The notes beneath the pieces are model-generated. The model searched no databases, was not told where the DNA came from, and worked only from the letters and a program-made list of their open reading frames with translations. From assembly GCA_016650125.1 (NCBI GenBank), contig JAENWT010000006.1:78501-142500 (forward strand): a DNA stretch of 64,000 nucleotides, given 5' to 3'. The stretch is from Thermoleophilia bacterium (GTDB lineage: Bacteria; Actinomycetota; Thermoleophilia; Solirubrobacterales; 70-9). Of the stretch, positions 27,233-36,761 are shown one piece after another (position 1 is the stretch's first letter; every line of letters starts with the position of its first letter). The position numbers and the translations under genes are program-made.

Positions 27233-27238
27233 TAGGCT
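27233..27238 (+). promoter_or_regulatory. -10 box of the GerMN-YkuD leaderless promoter
   Basis: TAGGCT, 6 nt before the GTG at 27245. Confidence 0.55.
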
Positions 27239-27244
27239 GAGGCG

Positions 27245-28444
27245 GTGATTTCGTCCCGTCTGCCAAAGCCCTCGAGGGTTCACCGGAGCCGTGCCTTCCT
27301 CGCCGGAGGCGTCGTAACCGTCCTGTTGCTTGGCGGCTGCGGATCTTCGGACGACGACTCCGGCAAGGACGGTGGCGAAACGGTCGCCCAGAACGACGTC
27401 AAGGTTTACTTCATGGCGGGCGAACAGTTCAAGCCGCTGGACCATCAGGTCGACGGGTCGGGCTCGACCCCGCGAGAGGCCACCGAAGCGCTGCTGGACG
27501 GCCCGGAGGAAGTCGATCCGGCCGCGGCCGCCAAGGAGGACATCGAGACCCTGATTCCTCCGGGCACCAAGGTCGAAAAACTCAAAGTCGACGATTCCGG
27601 CGACGCGGAGGTCGACCTCTCGAAAGATTTCCTCGACGACATTCCCGCCAAAGCCGCGGGGCGCACCGCGGCCGAAGACGACGAAGTGACCGGCCGGCTC
27701 GGCCAGGTCACCTACACGCTGACTTCGTTCGAGAAGATCAATTCGGTCAAGGTGCGCTCGGGCGGCGTGACCGTCGAGGCGCCGGCCCCGAGGACCTCCG
27801 GAGGCGTCTCTCCCGAAACCGAGCAGGAGCGCGCCGATTACTCCAAGCCGCCGGCGGTGCCACGGACCCCGAAGGTGAGGGGTGGCGGGGGCGGAGCCGA
27901 GCCGGGAACGATGTCGCTGCAGCGCAAGCTCGCCGGCCTGGGCTACTTGCCGTCCAGCGGGGTCGACGGCGTCGCGGGATACCAGACCGAGCAGGCCGTG
28001 ATGGCGTTCCAGGCGTGGGAGGGACTGACCCGGGACGGCGACGCCGGACCGCAGACTCGGTCGGCGCTGAAGACTGCGAAGCGGCCCAAACCTTCGGTGA
28101 AGCGGCCGAACCGCTTCATGGAGGTCCACATCAGCCGGGGCGTGCTGCTGCTGGTCAAGGACGGCCGGGCGAAACGGGCGATCCACGTCTCCGGCGGCGG
28201 ATCCGGGACCGAGACCCCGACCGGGCGGTATCGGGTCTTCCGCAAGGAGCTGATGTCGTGGTCGGTGCCGTTCAGCACCTGGCTGCCCTACGCCTCGTAC
28301 TTCAACAACGGCATCGCTTTCCACGAATACCCCGACGTGCCGCCCTACCCGGTGTCCCACGGCTGTGTCCGGGTCCCGACTCCCGAGTCCAAGCGGGTCT
28401 ACGACTTCGCCCGCATGAACAGGGTCGTCGTCGTCCGTTCCTGA
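27245..28444 (+). CDS. Lipoprotein with GerMN, peptidoglycan-binding and L,D-transpeptidase domains
   Basis: 399 residues. Lipobox TVLLLGGCGSS gives an N-terminal lipid anchor. Residues ~50-185 form a GerMN (sporulation/germination M-type) module (DVKVYFMAGEQFKPLDHQV). Residues ~220-275 form a PG_binding_1 repeat (LQRKLAGLGYLPSSGVDGVA). The C-terminus is a YkuD catalytic domain with the active site YPVSHGCVRVPTPESKR (His, Cys, Arg). It would form 3-3 crosslinks or attach proteins to peptidoglycan at the outer face of the membrane. Combining GerMN with YkuD is unusual. GTG start is set by the TAGGCT box. Confidence 0.88.
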   Translation: MISSRLPKPSRVHRSRAFLAGGVVTVLLLGGCGSSDDDSGKDGGETVAQNDVKVYFMAGEQFKPLDHQVDGSGSTPREATEALLDGPEEVDPAAAAKEDIETLIPPGTKVEKLKVDDSGDAEVDLSKDFLDDIPAKAAGRTAAEDDEVTGRLGQVTYTLTSFEKINSVKVRSGGVTVEAPAPRTSGGVSPETEQERADYSKPPAVPRTPKVRGGGGGAEPGTMSLQRKLAGLGYLPSSGVDGVAGYQTEQAVMAFQAWEGLTRDGDAGPQTRSALKTAKRPKPSVKRPNRFMEVHISRGVLLLVKDGRAKRAIHVSGGGSGTETPTGRYRVFRKELMSWSVPFSTWLPYASYFNNGIAFHEYPDVPPYPVSHGCVRVPTPESKRVYDFARMNRVVVVRS

Positions 28445-28532
28445 TTACCGACAATCCTGATCAACTTTGCGCACTGTGGAGCCTGCGGCGGCCTGAGATA
28501 ATCCGGTCTCCAGCAACCGAGTGGAGGGCAGG

Positions 28533-28820
28533 ATGGAAGCGAGCAACGATCTCAGGGACCAGGCGGTCAAGAACCTCAAGGCCAAGCAGTCATTCAAGTT
28601 CCAGGTGATCACCTGGGCGGGCGTCAGCATCTTCCTCATCGCGATTTGGGCGATCGCTGATCGCGGCTTCTTCTGGCCAATAATCCCGATCGCCGCATGG
28701 GGCCTCTTCGGACTGGTGCCGCAGGGCTGGCGGTTGTACCACGGCGATGGAATGAACGAAGAACAGATCCAGAAGGAAATGGACCGTATTAACAGCGATC
28801 TGGGCAGCGGCTCAAGCTGA
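28533..28820 (+). CDS. 2TM-domain small membrane protein
   Basis: 95 residues. A charged N-terminus (MEASNDLRDQAVKNLKAKQ) precedes two hydrophobic helices (VITWAGVSIFLIAIWAI and FFWPIIPIAAWGLFGLVPQG), then an acidic amphipathic tail (NEEQIQKEMDRINSD). This is the 2TM domain (PF13239-like) layout, sometimes attached to histidine kinases; function unknown. ATG 28533 follows GGAGGG by 4 nt; the GTG at 28521 lies upstream of that site and is rejected. Confidence 0.75.
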   Translation: MEASNDLRDQAVKNLKAKQSFKFQVITWAGVSIFLIAIWAIADRGFFWPIIPIAAWGLFGLVPQGWRLYHGDGMNEEQIQKEMDRINSDLGSGSS

Positions 28821-29099
28821 GCCCAACCCTGGTTTTCGGTCTACCGCGGGGGCGGGCAAAACTGGAATCAGGAGAACTAGCCCCTGGTGTTTTGCCCTAT
28901 CTCCGCCATCAAAACTTTGCATCAGGCACCGAATTTGCCTTACAAGCAATCCGGTGTTTGCTGCAGTGAATGGCCTACCCGTGAGCGGTACCGGGTCAAG
29001 TCAAATCGCTTCACCGGCTCGCTTACTTCTCGCCAGCCACGCCCAGGACGTCCCCGGACACCACCCGCTTGCGTTCTTTGAACGGCAGAGCACCGGGAG

Positions 29100-29169
29100 C
29101 CCGCAAAGAGGGAACTGATCGGGATTGTGCCGACTATTTCGGCACAATCCCGATCGGTTCGCTTGCGGG
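29100..29169. repeat. 70-bp long hairpin
   Basis: Inner arms 29112-29133 and 29139-29160 pair over 22 positions with one mismatch around a 5-nt loop (CTATT). Outer CCCGCAA (29100-29106) pairs with TTGCGGG (29163-29169). Much longer than a normal terminator and no T-tract. Confidence 0.75.
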
Positions 29170-29173
29170 TTCG

Positions 29174-29220
29174 AAGTGACCGGGATCGAGGCCACATAGT
29201 GGCCCTTATCCGGGCCACTT
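29174..29220 (+). repeat. 47-bp two-stem palindrome, copy A
   Basis: Outer stem AAGTGACCGGGAT/ATCCGGGCCACTT (two mismatches), internal loop CGAG/CCTT, inner stem GCCAC-ATA-GTGGC. Same length as copies B and C at 62.9-63.0 kb. Confidence 0.75.
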
Positions 29221-29303
29221 CTCCGAAATCACCCCGAAAAACGGCGACCCGAGGCTCACGATCTCAGCCTTTCCGACAGCCTCCCGTAAGTGGTGCACGG
29301 GGG

Positions 29304-29413
29304 CTGCCTGCGAGCGGCTGGCGAGGAGTAAAGGCAGGGAATGACCGCGATCGTACCCACGTACTTGAGCTGTCATTCCCTGCCGTCGACGAAGCCAGGC
29401 GCCGCGCAGGCAG
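29304..29413. repeat. 110-bp imperfect inverted repeat with 42-bp arms
   Basis: Arms 29304-29345 and 29372-29413 share exact blocks CTGCCTGCG, CTGGC and GGCAGGGAATGAC in the same order. A 26-nt centre contains GTAC-CCAC-GTAC. The end lies 20 bp from the glnN stop, where AGTAAAGGC (29327) also matches GCCTTTACT (29430-29438). Confidence 0.75.
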
Positions 29414-29433
29414 TTTCCGGGCGCCGCTTGCCT

Positions 29434-31578
29434 TTACTTGATGAAGAGCATCTCCGCGTACTTCGGCAGGGGCCAGAACTCGTCGGCGACTATGCGCTCG
29501 AGCTTGTCGGCGATCACGCGAACGTCGTGCATCGCGGCGAGCTGCTTGTCGCGGGCATACTTGGCCAGCTCCATGCCCTCTTCGAGGCCCTCCGGGTACT
29601 GGTTGACCTCTTCGAGAGTCCTGGTCTTCTCGATCAGGGCCTCGGCCAGAGGACGGGCCTCCGAGTCGAGGGTCGCCATCGCCGAGCTCTCGGCCAGCAC
29701 CAGGTGTTTGAGGGCGGCGGGGATGATCATCGTACGGGCGATCGAGGAAGCGGTCTCCGCTTCGATGTTCGCGCCCATCGCGTACTGCTCGACCCAGACT
29801 TCGTAACGCGCTTCGAGCTCACGCTCGGAGAGCACGTTGTACTTGTCGAAGGTGTCGATCGTTGACGGCGAGATGATCTCGGGCAGGGCGTCGACCGTGG
29901 TCTTGAGATTCTTGAGGCCGCGGCTGGTCGCCTCGGTCTGCCACTCGTCCGAGTAGCCGTCGCCGTCGAAACAGATCTGCCGGTTGGCCAGGTAGCTCTC
30001 CTTGACCACCGCGATCACGTCAGCGGCGAGGTCGCCCGAGTTCAGGGCCTCCAGCTTGGTGGCCAGTTCGTCGATGGCCTCCGCGGTAATCGCGTTGAGC
30101 ACCGTGTTGGTGAAGGCGAGCGACATGCTCGACCCGACCGCCCGGAACTCGAACCGGTTACCGGTGAAGGCGAACGGCGAGGTGCGATTGCGGTCTCCGC
30201 CGTCCATCGGCAGCGGCGGCAGCGCCACGGCGCCGAGGTCGAGGGTGGCGTCGGGGGTGTGGGGGTCGCCTTCGCCGGCCGCGATCGTCTCAAAGACCTT
30301 CTCGAGCTCGGCGCCGAGGAAGATCGAGATGATCGCCGGCGGCGCTTCGTTGGCGCCGAGGCGATGGTCCTGCCCGAGGTTGCCGACCGCGGCCCGCAGC
30401 AGGCCCTGATGCTTGTTGACGGCCTGAATTACGGCGGCGCAGAAGAACAGGAAGTTCAGGTTCTCCGCCGGAGTGTCACCGGGGTCGAGCAGGTTGTGGC
30501 CCGTGTCGGTGCCCATCGACCAGTTGTTGTGCTTGCCGGAACCGTTGATGCCGGCGAACGGCTTCTCGTGGAGGAGGCAGACGAGGCCGTACTTGCGGGC
30601 CTTGTTCTGCATGACCTGCATGGTCAGCTGCTGGTGGTCGGAGCCGATGTTGGAGTTCTCGAACATCGGGGCGATCTCGTACTGCGCCGGGGCCACTTCG
30701 TTGTGGCGGGTCGTGATCGGTACGCCGAGCCTGGACAGTTCATTCTCGAGATCCATCATGTAGGCGAGCACGCGCTCCGGAATCGCTCCGAAGTAGTGGT
30801 CGTCGAGCTCCTGGCCCTTGGCCGGCTCCGATCCGAAGAGTGTGCGGCCGGTGGTGATGAGATCAGGACGTGCGTAGTAGTACTGCTCGTCGATCAGGAA
30901 GTACTCCTGCTCGGGACCGACCGATGTCGTGACCCGCTTGGCGTCGTCCTCGCCGAGCAGCTTGAGAGCCTTGATCGCGGAGCGCGACAGCGCGTCCATC
31001 GAGCGCAGCAGAGGGATCTTGGCGTCGAGCGCCTCACCGGTCCATGACGCAAATGCCGTCGGGATGCAGAGGAGCTTCCCGTTCGGGTTGTCCATGAGGA
31101 AAGCCGGGCTGGTCGGGTCCCAGGCGGTGTAGCCGCGGGCCTCGAAGGTGGCCCTGATGCCGCCCGAAGGGAACGATGATGCGTCCGGCTCGCCCTGGAT
31201 CAGGTTCGAACCCTTGAACCTGGCGACCGTTCCGCCGTCGCCGGTCGGCTTGAAGAAGGAGTCGTGCTTCTCGGCCGTGAGGTTGGTCAGGGGCTGGAAG
31301 ACGTGGGTGTAATGGGTGGCGCCGTTCTCGAGCGCCCAGTCCTTCATCGCCGCCGCGACCGCATCGGCCAGCTCGACGTCGAGGGCCTCTCCGTGTTCGA
31401 GCGTGCCGACGAGGCGGGCGAAAACGTCTTCGGGGAGCCGTTCGCGCTGGGTGGCGATGTTGAAGACGTTCTCCCCGAAGACGAGGTTCTCGTCCAGGGT
31501 GAGATCGACGGGGCGCATCGAAGAGCCATTTCCGGCCCACTGTGCGGCGGTTACGTTCTGCTGGCGGATCGGGGTCAT
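29434..31578 (-). CDS. glnN: Type III glutamine synthetase
   Basis: 714 residues, the GSIII length (types I and II are ~350-470). Segments typical of GSIII are [48 protein letters not shown], the metal/ATP residues in [13 protein letters not shown] and [18 protein letters not shown], and [20 protein letters not shown]. It joins ammonia to glutamate in the cytosol as a dodecamer. The ATG at 31576-31578 has an AGGAGG ribosome site 10 nt upstream. With amtB-glnK at 11-13 kb it forms the window's nitrogen-assimilation set. The 238-bp upstream gap contains TAGCCT and a GCTGTACAG palindrome. Confidence 0.95.
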   Translation of the reverse strand: MTPIRQQNVTAAQWAGNGSSMRPVDLTLDENLVFGENVFNIATQRERLPEDVFARLVGTLEHGEALDVELADAVAAAMKDWALENGATHYTHVFQPLTNLTAEKHDSFFKPTGDGGTVARFKGSNLIQGEPDASSFPSGGIRATFEARGYTAWDPTSPAFLMDNPNGKLLCIPTAFASWTGEALDAKIPLLRSMDALSRSAIKALKLLGEDDAKRVTTSVGPEQEYFLIDEQYYYARPDLITTGRTLFGSEPAKGQELDDHYFGAIPERVLAYMMDLENELSRLGVPITTRHNEVAPAQYEIAPMFENSNIGSDHQQLTMQVMQNKARKYGLVCLLHEKPFAGINGSGKHNNWSMGTDTGHNLLDPGDTPAENLNFLFFCAAVIQAVNKHQGLLRAAVGNLGQDHRLGANEAPPAIISIFLGAELEKVFETIAAGEGDPHTPDATLDLGAVALPPLPMDGGDRNRTSPFAFTGNRFEFRAVGSSMSLAFTNTVLNAITAEAIDELATKLEALNSGDLAADVIAVVKESYLANRQICFDGDGYSDEWQTEATSRGLKNLKTTVDALPEIISPSTIDTFDKYNVLSERELEARYEVWVEQYAMGANIEAETASSIARTMIIPAALKHLVLAESSAMATLDSEARPLAEALIEKTRTLEEVNQYPEGLEEGMELAKYARDKQLAAMHDVRVIADKLERIVADEFWPLPKYAEMLFIK

Positions 31579-31816
31579 GTTTCTGCGGTTCCTCCTGGTG
31601 GCAAGATTGGTTGAAAATCGAGAGTCAGGCTACCTTTGCGCGCCCTGTACAGCCCTTGTACCGAAGGCTAAGGTTAGTTGAGGGGGACCGTCCTGTGGTA
31701 CAGCTACCCGTTCGAGGACCGGGATCCCGCCCGATCCGCAGTCGCGAGCCTGGCCCGTGCAGGAATATGTGCAGTGGCTAACGAAAACCCCGTTCTTCGC
31801 TAATGTGTGCTGGTAG

Positions 31817-32689
31817 ATGTTGACCGCACTCAAGCCAAATTCCCCGACCAGCCTCGGGCTCGGCCTCCTGATTTTTCTGGGCTGGTGCCTGCTGGGCGCG
31901 AACCTGAGCGCGACCGCCGGGGCCGCCGAAGACACCGGCGCCCGGACTTCGGTGGCGCGGGACGGCGGCATCGTGATCGAACCGGATCCGGAGATCAACG
32001 ACGCCTACTGCGTGCGGGACTGCGTGTCCCGCCACGAGGCGACGCCCGGCGCGGTGGTCCGGCTGACCGGGGCGTATCTCGACAAAGTCAAGCGTGTCAT
32101 CTTCCCGGGCAAGGACGGGAAGATGAAAGTCGACTACAGGGCCCGCTCGAGCGTCGCCGTGCGTGTCGTCGTGCCGAAGGGGGCGGACGACGGGCGGCCA
32201 TACGTCATCAACTCGACCGGTGAGAAGTCGAACCGGTCTCCGAACGAACTCCAGATCGTGCCGCGCAGCCTGATCCCGAAAGAGGTCTTCCCGGTTCGCG
32301 GCCCCCACGACTATGGTGGCTCCGGCGCCAGGTTCGGGGCGGGACGCGCCGGCTGGTCCCACCAGGGCCAGGACATCATGGCCGCCTGCGGTACCAAGCT
32401 GGTCGCGATCAAAGGGGCCCGGGTGATCTACAACCAGTTCCAGAGCGCTGCCGGCAACTACGTCGTCTTCAACAACAAGGGCGAGAACACCTACTTCGCT
32501 TTCATGCATCTGCGCAAGCCGTCGAAGCTGAAAGTCGGGGAAAAGGTCCAGGCCGGTGACACGGTTGGCCGCGTCGGCGAAACCGGCGACGCCGTGGGCT
32601 GCCACCTCCACTTCGAGTACTGGATCGGCCCCTGGCAGACCGGTGGCCGGCCGATCGATCCCCTGCACTACCTGAAGTCGATCGACTGA
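31817..32689 (+). CDS. Secreted M23 (LytM) metallopeptidase-like protein
   Basis: 290 residues. A signal segment (LLIFLGWCLLGANLSATAGA) precedes an IPT/TIG-like module (PGAVVRLTGAYLDKVKRVIF, residues ~65-150) and a C-terminal LytM domain. Metal ligands are visible in HQGQDIMAACG (HxxxD) and CHLHFEYW (HxH); the extra catalytic His is probably in YFAFMHLRKPS. This set is that of zinc endopeptidases cutting peptidoglycan crossbridges, so activity is expected. Acts outside the membrane. It ends 101 nt before the paralogue-2 hydrolase gene. Confidence 0.85.
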   Translation: MLTALKPNSPTSLGLGLLIFLGWCLLGANLSATAGAAEDTGARTSVARDGGIVIEPDPEINDAYCVRDCVSRHEATPGAVVRLTGAYLDKVKRVIFPGKDGKMKVDYRARSSVAVRVVVPKGADDGRPYVINSTGEKSNRSPNELQIVPRSLIPKEVFPVRGPHDYGGSGARFGAGRAGWSHQGQDIMAACGTKLVAIKGARVIYNQFQSAAGNYVVFNNKGENTYFAFMHLRKPSKLKVGEKVQAGDTVGRVGETGDAVGCHLHFEYWIGPWQTGGRPIDPLHYLKSID

Positions 32690-32790
32690 GCGACCCTTGC
32701 GCGCACCTTCGGGCCGCCAGACGGGTTGGTAAGTTCGACGGGCAATCGGGTGGTCGCCCAAGGACGACGGTCCAACCAGCAAAGGAACGG

Positions 32791-35268
32791 TTGCGGATGC
32801 GCAGGTTGACGATGATCGTGGTGGCGCTTTTCGCCATCTCGCTGATCCATTTTGCCCCGGCTGCCGGAGCCAAGGTGAAGCCCCGCCTCAGCGCAACGAT
32901 CCTCACCACCGGCCAGAAGCCGCTGGTCAACAAACGGATCCTCAAAGTCAAGGTGAAAAGCGCACACCGCGGCCGGGTTCGGGTTCGTGGCCTCTCGACG
33001 ACGTTCGACCGTCGCGGCCGGTACTACAGCTTTACCCGGGTGGCCCGCCCGCGCTTCCGGCGGGCCCGGCAGGTGAAAGTCGTCAAGCTCCGCCTGACCA
33101 ATGCCGGCGTCGAGGCTGTCCGAGGGTGTGAGGACCGGGACCTCCAGGTCCGCGCCGGAAGCACCACGAGCAGGGTCAGGTCACTGGTCCGCCAATCGAC
33201 CGCCTGCGCGCCGAAACCGCTCGACCTGAGCCGGGCCGAACGCTGCGACTTCATCGCCGAGCCGACCCCGACGCTCTGTATGACGCCGTTCCCGAACAAC
33301 TTCTATACCCGTGGCGACGCGACCACGGAGACCGGCCGCCGGATCAACTTCCGGACCGACGCGATGCCGGTCAACGACGACGGTAAGCCGATCAACGCCG
33401 CTCCGTACAACCAGAGCGACGGCTTCAGCCAGGGCCAGACGATCTCGCTGCGGGTTCCCGGCCTCGACAACTTGTTCGCCCTGGCCCAGACCAACCCGGT
33501 CAGTCTGGCGGATCCGGAGCGGTACCTCGAGCCGGACGCGCCGGTCGTGGTGATCAACTCGGCCACCGGGGAACGGCAGCCGATCTGGGTCGAGCTCGAC
33601 AGCAGCGCGAGCAGCGACAGCAACCGGACCCTGCTGATCCATCCGATGGTCAACTTCGACGCCGGAGGCCGGTACATCGTCGTCCTGCGGGGGCTCGAGG
33701 ACGCGACCGGAGCGACCATTGCCGCGCCGGCGGGCTTCCGTTACTACCGAGACCTCCTGCCGAGCCGGGAGATCATGATCAACCAGCGGCGTTCCTACTT
33801 CGAGGACATCTTCCGCCGCCTTGGCAACCAGGACATCGCGCGGAAGAACCTCTATCTGACCTGGGACTTCACGGTGGCCAGCGACGAGAACAACTCCTCG
33901 AGAGCATTGTCCATGCGCGACCAGGCCTTCGCCGAACTGGGCGACACCAACCTCTCCGACCGGGTGATTCCGGCAAGCTCGACCGCCCCTTCCTTCACGG
34001 TCACCTCGACCGAAGACGATCCGAACCCGCAGGTCGTGCGGCGCATCAAGGGCACCTTCAACGTGCCCTGTTACCTGAAGCACCCGATCAGCTCCGACGA
34101 ATGCGCGACCGGCGCCACACTCAACCTGAACACGGCCGGTGTGCCCGTCAAGACGGGCACCTACGAAGCCAACTTCGACTGCATCGTGCCGCACGCGGTC
34201 GTCGACTCCCCTTCGGCCGCGCCGGGCAGGGCACTGGTCTACGGCCACGGCCTGCTGGGCAACATCGGCGGCGAGATCGACGCCGAACCGCAGCTTGACC
34301 TCGCCGACGATCATGGGTTCGTCGTCTGTGGAACCGACGAGATCGGCATGTCGTCGAGTGACTTGGGAACCGTTATCTCCTCCCTGACCGATCTCTCCAA
34401 TTTCCCCAAGGTCGTCGACCGGCTCCAGCAAGGGCTGCTGAACGAGCTCTTCCTCGCCCGGCTGATGGTCCATCCCGACGGCCTGATCTCCGCCCCCGGC
34501 TTTCACGTGGACCCGCTGGACATGAACAGCGATCCCGTGATCAGCACTTCTTCCGGTCGGGCCTTCTACCGCGGCAACAGCCAGGGAGGCATCCTGGGCG
34601 GAGCGCTGACCGCCCTCGCGCCCGACTTCGACCGCACCTCGCTGGGGGTGAGCGCCATGAACTTCTCGGTGCTGCTGAACCGCTCGGCCGCGTGGGCTTC
34701 CTACTCGACTTTTTTCAACCCGAGCTACCGCGATGAGCTCGAGCGGCCGCTCGCCCTCGGCCTCGCGCAGATGCTGTGGGACCGCGGCGAGCCCAACGGT
34801 TACGCCCACCGGATGACCAGTGACCCGCTGCCGGACACGCCGGCCCACAAGGTTCTGATGGACATCGCTTTCGGCGACCATCTCGTCTCCAACTGGCAGT
34901 CGAACGTGATGGCGCGGACGATCGGGGCCCGGGCGGTCAACCCCTTCGTCTACTCCGGGCGCTGGACGGGGGTGAACGGGCAGTGGGGGATAGAGCCGGT
35001 GACGAGCTACCCGTACAACGGTTCCGCGATCGCCTACTGGGACAGCGGACCGGTGCGCCCTGACACCGGAAATCCAGGCCAGACTCTCGGGACCGGACCG
35101 CCTCCCATCACCAATACCGCGCCTCCGGCCGGCCTTGATCCACACGAAGATCCGCGGCGGGCGGATACCGCTCAGCAGATGGTTTCCGACTTCCTGAAGT
35201 CGAACGGGAGGGTGACCAACCCGTGCGCTCCCGGGGCCTGTTATGCGGGTGAGTTCACCGGGCCGTAA
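32791..35268 (+). CDS. Large secreted alpha/beta-hydrolase-like protein (paralogue 2)
   Basis: 825 residues. Start TTG at 32791 after AAAGGAA; signal peptide MIVVALFAISLIHFAPAAGA. It shares with the 22338-25097 protein: CDFIAEPTP, PFPNNFYTRGDATTETGRR, YGHGLLGNIGG, CGTDEIGM, the nucleophile YRGNSQGGILGGALTALAPD, RGEPNGYAHRMTSDPLPDTP, AFGDHLVSNW and the terminal CAPGACYAGEFTGP. It lacks the long Lys-rich insert of paralogue 1. Predicted extracellular esterase/lipase. It ends 113 nt before the Mce operon, so it may supply lipid to that importer. A 705-codon antisense frame here is a GC-skew shadow. Confidence 0.75.
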   Translation: MRMRRLTMIVVALFAISLIHFAPAAGAKVKPRLSATILTTGQKPLVNKRILKVKVKSAHRGRVRVRGLSTTFDRRGRYYSFTRVARPRFRRARQVKVVKLRLTNAGVEAVRGCEDRDLQVRAGSTTSRVRSLVRQSTACAPKPLDLSRAERCDFIAEPTPTLCMTPFPNNFYTRGDATTETGRRINFRTDAMPVNDDGKPINAAPYNQSDGFSQGQTISLRVPGLDNLFALAQTNPVSLADPERYLEPDAPVVVINSATGERQPIWVELDSSASSDSNRTLLIHPMVNFDAGGRYIVVLRGLEDATGATIAAPAGFRYYRDLLPSREIMINQRRSYFEDIFRRLGNQDIARKNLYLTWDFTVASDENNSSRALSMRDQAFAELGDTNLSDRVIPASSTAPSFTVTSTEDDPNPQVVRRIKGTFNVPCYLKHPISSDECATGATLNLNTAGVPVKTGTYEANFDCIVPHAVVDSPSAAPGRALVYGHGLLGNIGGEIDAEPQLDLADDHGFVVCGTDEIGMSSSDLGTVISSLTDLSNFPKVVDRLQQGLLNELFLARLMVHPDGLISAPGFHVDPLDMNSDPVISTSSGRAFYRGNSQGGILGGALTALAPDFDRTSLGVSAMNFSVLLNRSAAWASYSTFFNPSYRDELERPLALGLAQMLWDRGEPNGYAHRMTSDPLPDTPAHKVLMDIAFGDHLVSNWQSNVMARTIGARAVNPFVYSGRWTGVNGQWGIEPVTSYPYNGSAIAYWDSGPVRPDTGNPGQTLGTGPPPITNTAPPAGLDPHEDPRRADTAQQMVSDFLKSNGRVTNPCAPGACYAGEFTGP

Positions 35269-35381
35269 TCCCCCGGGAGATCGGCCGGGGTACCGCAAGG
35301 GTTTCCGCTGCCCGCTTAGGTAACCTCCATCAATCAGGAAGGAGGCTCCGAAGGATGGGGAGATTCACCGGGTAGCGAAGA

Positions 35382-36761
35382 TTGACGTCTGCCAATCAAG
35401 CAAAACCAAGCCGCGGTTCTAGCCGGGGCCGAAGTTCGACCGTGCTCAGGGTGGTCACCCTGGGCGTTCTCGTGTGCGCGATCGTTCTCGTGGCCTCACT
35501 CATCTTCGGCGGCGACTCCGGCCACAAGTACACGCTCAAGTTCCAGAACGCCGGCCTGATCGTGCCCGGCAACCAGGTCCTGGTCGGCGGTCACGCGATC
35601 GGAACGGTCAAATCGGTCGGTCTGAGTGAAGACAACGAAGCCGCGATTGGGATCGAAACCGACGACGCGTTGCGCGAAGGCACGACGGCGATCGTCCGCA
35701 AGAGCTCGCTCTCCAGCGTTCACAACCACTACATCGCCCTGACGATGGGTCCGGACAACAGCCCGGAACTGGATGACGGGACGATCCTCGGGGAGGCCAG
35801 CACGACCACGGCGGTTGAGCTCGACCAGTTCTTCGATGTCTTCGACGAAAGGACCAGGAACGGCTGGCGCAACTACATCCGCGGCGTCTCGGCGATCTAC
35901 GCCGGCGAAGGGGCCCCGGACGCGAACAAGACCTTCAAGTACACCGGCACCTCCTTCAGCTCGACCCAGCGCCTGTTCGCCGAGCTCGCCGACCAGGACA
36001 CGCGGCTCGACGAATTCGTCAAGAACACCTCGGGCTTCGTGACCAACCTCTCCGAGGTGGCACCGGAGCTGACCGACCTGGTCAGCAACTCGAACACCGC
36101 CCTCGGAGCGATCGCCAGCGAGAACGAGTCGCTCTCGCTGGCACTGCAGGAACTGCCGCCGACCCTGCGCCAGGGCAACACGACCTTCGTCAACCTCCGC
36201 GCCGCGCTCGACGACGTCGAGCCTTTCGTCGCCGCCGAAGGCCGCGCCGCCGACGCGGGCCTCGCGCGTTTCCTGAAGAACAATCTGAGGCCGGTACTCG
36301 TACGGGCGAAGCCCGTCTTTTCCGACCTGGCCACGGTCGCTTCGAAGCCGGGCGCCAACAACGACTTCAACGACCTGGTGACCTCGCTGACTCCGCTCCA
36401 CGAAGTCGCCGAGCCGGCTGTCGACGCCGCCATCAAGTCGTTTGACGCCTCTCAGGAAGATGTAGCGCAGACCAGGGCCTTCGGTCCGGACATCTTCAAC
36501 GCGTTCGGCAAGCTCGGCGCTTCGGCCGCCAACTACGACGGCAACGGCCACTACGCTCGGGTCACGCCCACGGCGACCGGCCTCTACCAGTTGAACGGGG
36601 TGGCGATCCAGCCGGCGACCAGTGCGGTCTACAGCGGACTTGACTTCGTCGGTGGCGCCCAGCGCTGTCCCGGCGGCTCGACCCAGGCGATCGCCGGATC
36701 GAATCCGTTCCTCGACAACGGCAACCTTGTCGGCAAGTGTGATCCGGGGCAGGCGCCGTGA
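35382..36761 (+). CDS. Mce/MlaD-family protein 1 of 6
   Basis: 459 residues. Begins at TTG 35382 with a basic N-terminus, one membrane helix (VVTLGVLVCAIVLVASLIFGG), then the MlaD beta-domain (YTLKFQNAGLIVPGNQVLVG, HAIGTVKSVGL) and a long helical tail (residues ~140-360). Mce proteins form hexameric tubes that carry lipids between membrane and envelope. The gap upstream has a TAGGTA-type box near 35330. The stop overlaps gene 2 (GTGA). First gene of the unit; no YrbE permease genes precede it. Confidence 0.9.
   Translation: MTSANQAKPSRGSSRGRSSTVLRVVTLGVLVCAIVLVASLIFGGDSGHKYTLKFQNAGLIVPGNQVLVGGHAIGTVKSVGLSEDNEAAIGIETDDALREGTTAIVRKSSLSSVHNHYIALTMGPDNSPELDDGTILGEASTTTAVELDQFFDVFDERTRNGWRNYIRGVSAIYAGEGAPDANKTFKYTGTSFSSTQRLFAELADQDTRLDEFVKNTSGFVTNLSEVAPELTDLVSNSNTALGAIASENESLSLALQELPPTLRQGNTTFVNLRAALDDVEPFVAAEGRAADAGLARFLKNNLRPVLVRAKPVFSDLATVASKPGANNDFNDLVTSLTPLHEVAEPAVDAAIKSFDASQEDVAQTRAFGPDIFNAFGKLGASAANYDGNGHYARVTPTATGLYQLNGVAIQPATSAVYSGLDFVGGAQRCPGGSTQAIAGSNPFLDNGNLVGKCDPGQAP

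Larger units (their letters stand above)
28821..29433. other. 613-bp non-coding gap rich in long palindromes
   Basis: No believable gene. It holds four palindromes: GGGCAAAAC arms at 28854-28862/28889-28897, and three listed separately (29100-29169, 29174-29220, 29304-29413). The rest (28900-29095) shows nothing recognisable. Confidence 0.6.

Noticed and set aside
33181..35298. 705-codon open frame antisense to the second hydrolase-like gene
   Set aside because: The product is Arg/Gly/Val-rich with no signal peptide or motif, and the plus-strand gene shows clear conserved blocks. High GC creates such shadows.
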